Below are positions 59,648 through 64,000 of a DNA stretch of 64,000 bases, piece by piece (the stretch's first letter is position 1; the number at the start of each line of letters is the position of its first letter). The position numbers and the translations under genes were made by a program. Source of the DNA: Anaerolineales bacterium (GTDB lineage Bacteria; Chloroflexota; Anaerolineae; Anaerolineales; Villigracilaceae); NCBI GenBank assembly GCA_024710905.1, contig JANJTV010000055.1, positions 33,146 through 97,145 on the forward strand, in the 5' to 3' direction. Under the pieces are notes generated by a model. It searched no databases. It was not told where the DNA came from and saw nothing but the letters and a program-made list of their open reading frames with translations.

Positions 59648-62600
59648 ATGAACAAGTTAAACAAAACTGCAAACATCCTTATTTTATTTACCTTGCTGGT
59701 CAGCCTCGTTTCTGCCTGCGCACCAACCAGCCACAACGCCGACCGGCTGGTGATTGCCGTGGTGGAACGCGATCCTGGCACGATGGCGCTTCCAGGAACA
59801 CAGTCGCTGTACTCAGGGGTGCGCCTGGCCGTAGATGAGATTAATTCCCGGGGGGGTATTAACGGGAGACTTGTGGATGTTGAAATTCATGCCGACAACG
59901 GCGACCCGGCCAAGGCTGCGCAAGTTGCCCGCACCATTATCAGCGGGCAGGCCCTGGCTGTCATCGGCCACGATAGGAGCGAGACATCCCATGCAGCAGC
60001 AGCGATTTATGACAGTGCCGGGCTGCCAATCATCAATGCTTCCCCGGCATCCGAAACGCTCATCCTGAATTGCCCGACCTACTTGAACATCAGCTACACT
60101 GCCGAAACCCAGGCCGCGTATATGGCCAACTACCTGGTAAAGGTTCAGAATATCACCCGCGCCAGCATTATTGCGGCAACAGATGAATACAGCCAGGCGC
60201 TGGCCACCCAATTCCGCAACACGTTCAAGGGGCTGGGCGGACGGTTGGCAACCCAGGAAACCATCCTGCTTGACCAACCGATTGGCGAACAGGTGGAGCA
60301 AATCGTGGCTGAGATTATTGCCCTGGACATTTCCGGCCAGAACCCAGGCACTTTGTACCTTGTTGCGCCGGACGAAGTGTCTGCCGAGGTGGTTTTGCAG
60401 CTGCGCCGCAAAGGCGTGGCGCTGCCAATCGCAGGTGCAAACCAACTCAATAGCACCGATTTTATTGAGGTGATGGGCGAGCAAAGCGAAGAAAACGCCC
60501 AGCCAGGCTTTTTCACCGATGGTATCCTGAGCACGCGCGGTGTGATTGGTGACAGCATTCAGGGTGATACCCGCATGTTGATTGACACATACGCCCGGCA
60601 GTATGGTGAGCACCCGGAAGATTCGGTATTGAACGCGTATGATGCAACCCTTGCCATCCTGGCAGCCTTACAGCGTACCTCGCTCGGCCAAACTGACCTG
60701 GCCGCAGACCGGGAGCTGGTGCGGCAGGGGCTGTTAAACCTGGGCACAAGCCAGAGCTTGTTACGGGGAGCAACCGGGAATCTTGTCTTTGGGCAAGACC
60801 GACATGCCATTCGCCCAGCGCGGATTGCAATTTACCAAAATGGTAACCTGGTCTCCGCCATGACTCAGTTTGAACCACTTGGAATTATGCCAATCAACGA
60901 CACCATTCGCCAAGGCCTTGAAACTGGCCGGATGATGACAGTGAACGGGGAGTATGTCAACGTGGTCAACGTGGTTTACACCGGCCTTGATTTAATTGAA
61001 GTCACCAGTGTTGACGTCAAGGCCTCCACATATGTTGTGGATTTTTATCTTTGGTTCCGTTATCGCAGCAATGTGCCCGAGGCCGGGACAGATCCGGAAA
61101 ATATCCTTTTTACAAACCTGGCGGCAGGGGAAAGTGTGACACTGGATACGCCGGTTTCTGAAGAATATATCGGCGACACCATCCTCCGCACCTACCGTGT
61201 GACAGCCACCTTTAAGAATGATTTCAACTTCCATGAGTACCCGTTTGACACCCAGCGCCTGATCGTCCAGATGCGCAACCAGACAGCCACGGCATCTGAA
61301 ATCCAGTATGTGGTTGATAAAGTTGGCATGCAATACAAAGACGAAGAAAGCCTGCTGGGTTACTGGAATACCAATAACTCCGCCTTCAGAACCCTCTTCG
61401 GCTGGCGACCCCAACTCGCCAGCGCCGAGCAAAGCCTGCTTTCCACCAACTCCACCCTCGGCAACCCACAAAACTTTAACCAGATTAACAGCACGGATTA
61501 TTCACTCTTCCGCGTGGTTGTGGAGTTGCAGCGCAGTTCCCTCGATTATATTGTCAAAAGCCTGCTGCCCTTGTTGATCACATTGATCCTGGCCTACATC
61601 ACATTTTTCCTGCCGCTGGGTCACTCTGAACGAATGGGAGTGGGCTCTACGGCCCTACTCACAACAGCCTTTTTCCACCTGACCCTGGCCGATTCCCTGC
61701 CTGAGATCGGCTATACCGTTGCCATGGAATATCTGTTTTACGCCTCCTACCTGATGTCTACATTGATTGTGCTCCTGGAAACCTGGAGCATTCGCCTGGA
61801 AAAAAGGATGGAAGACACCGAGGACAGCAACTTAAAGGATGTCCTGAACAAAAAACGAGAGCGACTGGGAGTGGCGGGAAAAGTTGTTTACCCCATCATC
61901 CTGGTAATAGCGCTGGCGTTCATGGTGCTGGTGTACGACAATCAGGTAAACCTGGCCCCGAGCGTTGAACATAAAATTGCTTATGTCGATAATCTCCTTC
62001 TGGCTGGCAGTCCGGGAGAAACAACCAGTTCCAGCAGCAGCGCTGAACAGAGCACCAGCGGTGATGTCACCGTACTGACCCTGACGACCTGGCGACCCGA
62101 GGACGATGCCAACATTCAAAAACTTGCTGCCGAGTTCCAGGCCTATGCTGCCGACCGTGGATATAACGTCACCCTGGAGCATGAGCCAATTATCGGCATT
62201 AATTACGACAGCATCCTGAACACCCAGTTCAACAAAAACACTGCCGCAGACCTGATCTATGTCCGCCCGTTTTCTGTCGATGGCCCGATTGCAAATCACT
62301 TACTGCCCTTGACAGCATTCGTCAGCAGCCAGGAGTTTGACGAAAACCGGATTGAACCCTGGCGCAACCAATTGGGTGAAATATATGGCATGCCGTTTGG
62401 TGGTGTGATCCAGGGTGTGTATTACAACAAGGACATCTTCGACCGGCTGGGGCTGAAAGAACCACAAACCTGGCAGGAATTCCTCGAAACCGCCCGGGTG
62501 TTAAAGGAAGCCGGGGTCATCCCGATAGCAAATACCTTGAAAGACAACCAGGACAGCGAAATGTTCCAGAGCCTGTCCATTAATTACATCCAGGGGCCTG

Positions 62601-63259
62601 AAGGGCGCAGCCTGCTCTCCAGCGGTGGATTAAACCTGTGCTTTAATGGCGCCCGTGTTACCGGGGCATTTAATGCAATTGCCGATTTACGCGAATTCCT
62701 ACCTGCGGATGCTGACGAAATGACCTCCGAAACCAGTAAAAGCCTGTTCCTCGACGGGCAGGCCGGTATGTTGTTCGGCGGTTCCTGGGATTTGACCACC
62801 TTCCAAAAAGCTAGCTTTAACTGGGGTGTCTTTGCCCCGCCCGCCCCAACCGGTATGGAAACCTTTATCATCCTTAACCCGGATGTGGCCATTGGTGTCA
62901 ACAAGAATTCTCCGCATCGCGAGGAATCCTTGCTGTTTATAGAGTGGCTGACCTCACAGCAAGCCGTTGATGCAGTTGCCATCTACCTGCCTGGCTTTTA
63001 CCCGCTCAGGAATCTGTCACCGAGCAATATTGCCCGACAACAGGAGACGGATCCGTTCCTGGGGATCTCAAATAAGTACAGCTCAGATGCACGCTGGGTT
63101 TACATTGACATCTCCAGCCAGATTCCCAGGGCCGATGAAATTGTCCGTTATGCCTTGCGCGACATCTTCAGGGGCGAGATCACCGGCCGCCAAGCGGCAG
63201 ATCGCCTGCAAGCTGGGCTGGCCGAGTGGTATCGGCCCGCCCAGGAATGCCTTCGGTAG
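59648..63259 (+). CDS. LivJ-type binding domain / pentameric ligand-gated ion channel / MalE-type binding domain fusion
   Basis: The 1203-residue lipoprotein has lipobox LVSAC. Residues about 32-430 form a branched-chain-amino-acid-type binding domain (GVRLAVDEINSRGGINGR; VIGHDRSETSHAA). About 440-630 is a pLGIC extracellular domain with a Pro-loop (YPFDTQ, Pro near 532) and no Cys loop. Four helices follow: M1 (about 634-656), M2 (about 663-685, preceded by Glu-Arg at 661-662), M3 (about 689-713) and M4 (about 746-765). A Ser-rich linker leads to a type-1 sugar-binding domain (about 806-1203) with MPFGGVIQGVYYN and GGSWDLTTF. Four helices place both binding domains outside. It is probably a ligand-controlled channel with two sensors. 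GC and codon use fit the neighbours. Confidence 0.88.
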   Translation: MNKLNKTANILILFTLLVSLVSACAPTSHNADRLVIAVVERDPGTMALPGTQSLYSGVRLAVDEINSRGGINGRLVDVEIHADNGDPAKAAQVARTIISGQALAVIGHDRSETSHAAAAIYDSAGLPIINASPASETLILNCPTYLNISYTAETQAAYMANYLVKVQNITRASIIAATDEYSQALATQFRNTFKGLGGRLATQETILLDQPIGEQVEQIVAEIIALDISGQNPGTLYLVAPDEVSAEVVLQLRRKGVALPIAGANQLNSTDFIEVMGEQSEENAQPGFFTDGILSTRGVIGDSIQGDTRMLIDTYARQYGEHPEDSVLNAYDATLAILAALQRTSLGQTDLAADRELVRQGLLNLGTSQSLLRGATGNLVFGQDRHAIRPARIAIYQNGNLVSAMTQFEPLGIMPINDTIRQGLETGRMMTVNGEYVNVVNVVYTGLDLIEVTSVDVKASTYVVDFYLWFRYRSNVPEAGTDPENILFTNLAAGESVTLDTPVSEEYIGDTILRTYRVTATFKNDFNFHEYPFDTQRLIVQMRNQTATASEIQYVVDKVGMQYKDEESLLGYWNTNNSAFRTLFGWRPQLASAEQSLLSTNSTLGNPQNFNQINSTDYSLFRVVVELQRSSLDYIVKSLLPLLITLILAYITFFLPLGHSERMGVGSTALLTTAFFHLTLADSLPEIGYTVAMEYLFYASYLMSTLIVLLETWSIRLEKRMEDTEDSNLKDVLNKKRERLGVAGKVVYPIILVIALAFMVLVYDNQVNLAPSVEHKIAYVDNLLLAGSPGETTSSSSSAEQSTSGDVTVLTLTTWRPEDDANIQKLAAEFQAYAADRGYNVTLEHEPIIGINYDSILNTQFNKNTAADLIYVRPFSVDGPIANHLLPLTAFVSSQEFDENRIEPWRNQLGEIYGMPFGGVIQGVYYNKDIFDRLGLKEPQTWQEFLETARVLKEAGVIPIANTLKDNQDSEMFQSLSINYIQGPEGRSLLSSGGLNLCFNGARVTGAFNAIADLREFLPADADEMTSETSKSLFLDGQAGMLFGGSWDLTTFQKASFNWGVFAPPAPTGMETFIILNPDVAIGVNKNSPHREESLLFIEWLTSQQAVDAVAIYLPGFYPLRNLSPSNIARQQETDPFLGISNKYSSDARWVYIDISSQIPRADEIVRYALRDIFRGEITGRQAADRLQAGLAEWYRPAQECLR

Positions 63260-63274
63260 CAGTTTACCGCCAAT

Positions 63275-63319
63275 GAAACGGGAGCACGCCCACGGGTGGC
63301 CTGCTCCCGTTTCGTTTTT
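63275..63319 (+). terminator. Rho-independent terminator of the channel fusion gene
   Basis: GAAACGGGAGCA (63275-63286) and TGCTCCCGTTTC (63302-63313) form a 12-bp stem with a 15-nt loop, followed by GTTTTTC. Confidence 0.85.
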
Positions 63320-63410
63320 CCTGCAATTGTATTGCAATGAAAACAGCCTCATCATTGGGAACTAATTTGGCCAAAACATCATCCTGTGAATACGATGTTC
63401 AAGGAGAATA

Positions 63411-64000
63411 ATGATGAAGACCAAACACTTTGCCCAAGCCCTGTTCCTGACACTCTTCGTATTTGCCAGCCTGTTTGTCGCCAGCCCGACCCTGGCCGCT
63501 GGTGTTTGCGGAACTAGCGTGACAGTCACACAAGGCGATACGCTCAACAAGATTGCCGTGCGATGCGACACCACTGTTTCGGCGCTGCGCCGCGCCAACC
63601 CGGAGGTTGGCTCGGGTAACCTGATTTACCCTGGCCAGGTGTTGCTGCTGCCTGGCTCATTGATTAAGGGTACCAACGGCTACGATATTTACATCATTGC
63701 CCGCGGCGATACGCTGAAGTCCCTGGCTCAGCGCTTTGGGACAACCATGGATGTCTTGATGAGCCTGAACAAGGACATTACCAACGCGAATGTGATTTAC
63801 GAAGGCCAGCGGCTGACCGTGCCTGCCCCGGGGAATAACAACCCCGTGCCCCAGCCAGCACCCGGCGCCGGGACATACACAGTGCAAAAGGGTGACACGC
63901 TGAAAAAGATTTCCTCCTGGACGTTCACCACCCTTGATGCCCTGATAAAGGCCAACCCGCAGATTAAGGACCCGAACAAGATTTATATTGGCCAGGTGAT
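63411..64000 (+). CDS. LysM repeat protein, secreted (3' end outside window)
   Basis: The visible 196 residues begin with a signal peptide (FLTLFVFASLFVASPTLAA) followed by three LysM repeats (VTVTQGDTLNKIAVRCDTTV, DIYIIARGDTLKSLAQRFGT and YTVQKGDTLKKISSWT) joined by short Pro/Asn-rich linkers. LysM binds N-acetylglucosamine-containing polymers such as peptidoglycan, so the protein probably sits on the cell wall. Two consecutive ATG codons (63411 and 63414) follow an AAGGAG site; either may be used. It continues past position 64000. Confidence 0.9.
   Translation, partial: MMKTKHFAQALFLTLFVFASLFVASPTLAAGVCGTSVTVTQGDTLNKIAVRCDTTVSALRRANPEVGSGNLIYPGQVLLLPGSLIKGTNGYDIYIIARGDTLKSLAQRFGTTMDVLMSLNKDITNANVIYEGQRLTVPAPGNNNPVPQPAPGAGTYTVQKGDTLKKISSWTFTTLDALIKANPQIKDPNKIYIGQV

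Noticed and set aside
1..64000. CRISPR arrays, insertion sequences, rRNA and tRNA genes
   Set aside because: I looked for regularly spaced repeats, transposase motifs, terminal inverted repeats and cloverleaf-like intergenic stretches and found none that I could support.

Overview
The window looks like a chromosomal segment of a Chloroflexota bacterium, most likely of the class Anaerolineae. This is an inference from gene content, not from a marker gene. The pointers are an alternative complex III (Act) cluster with a split actB, many T/P-rich lipoproteins with a Cys lipobox, large multi-domain signalling proteins, GC-rich coding DNA, and mixed use of Shine-Dalgarno starts and apparently leaderless starts. 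I saw no rRNA, tRNA, CRISPR array or insertion sequence. The window cuts a gene at each end.

Layout. Positions 1-2058 (minus) hold a rhodanese-like lipoprotein and a 12-heme cytochrome interrupted by an in-frame TGA, behind a Crp/Fnr-type palindrome. Positions 2254-10503 hold a cytochrome P450, a soluble LacI-sensor histidine kinase, a YyaL/DUF255 protein, a secreted intradiol-dioxygenase-like lipoprotein, a ZIP metal transporter and an alpha/beta hydrolase. Positions 10550-17616 (minus) hold actA, B1, B2, C, D and E, an extra monoheme cytochrome and tatA: a quinol-oxidising respiratory complex with the Tat component that its twin-arginine subunit would need. Positions 17895-27775 hold envelope glycosylation genes, panE, a degenerate LuxR regulator, a signal-less HtrA-like protease, viroplasmin-RNase H, CBS and Gmad2 proteins. 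Positions 27876-38493 hold dinB, an AT-rich apparently imported phosphotransferase behind nested palindromes, glpK, fmt, a flippase, a NUDIX hydrolase, fba and small membrane proteins. Positions 38551-42619 hold a xanthine-dehydrogenase-type molybdenum hydroxylase with a swapped-order FAD/2Fe-2S fusion subunit. Positions 42662-46725 hold an OmpR-type two-component pair, a NYN-LOTUS protein and a GT4 glycosyltransferase.

Two regions stand out. At 47223-54323 (minus) a MraZ-like protein, a P-loop ATPase and two TPR/ParB chimeras form one compact operon far from any division-gene cluster. A single-domain paralogue of the chimera's N-terminus lies at 57605-58087, and a 7TM histidine kinase/NarL regulator pair lies between them. 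This looks like an undescribed multi-component signalling or DNA-associated system. At 59648-63259 one 1203-residue lipoprotein joins a LivJ-type binding domain, a complete pentameric ligand-gated ion channel and a MalE-type sugar-binding domain, apparently a chemoreceptor channel with two different ligand sensors.

Eight genes have a TATAAT/TACAAT hexamer exactly 6-7 nt before the ATG and no Shine-Dalgarno sequence. This points to systematic leaderless transcription and fixes several start codons.
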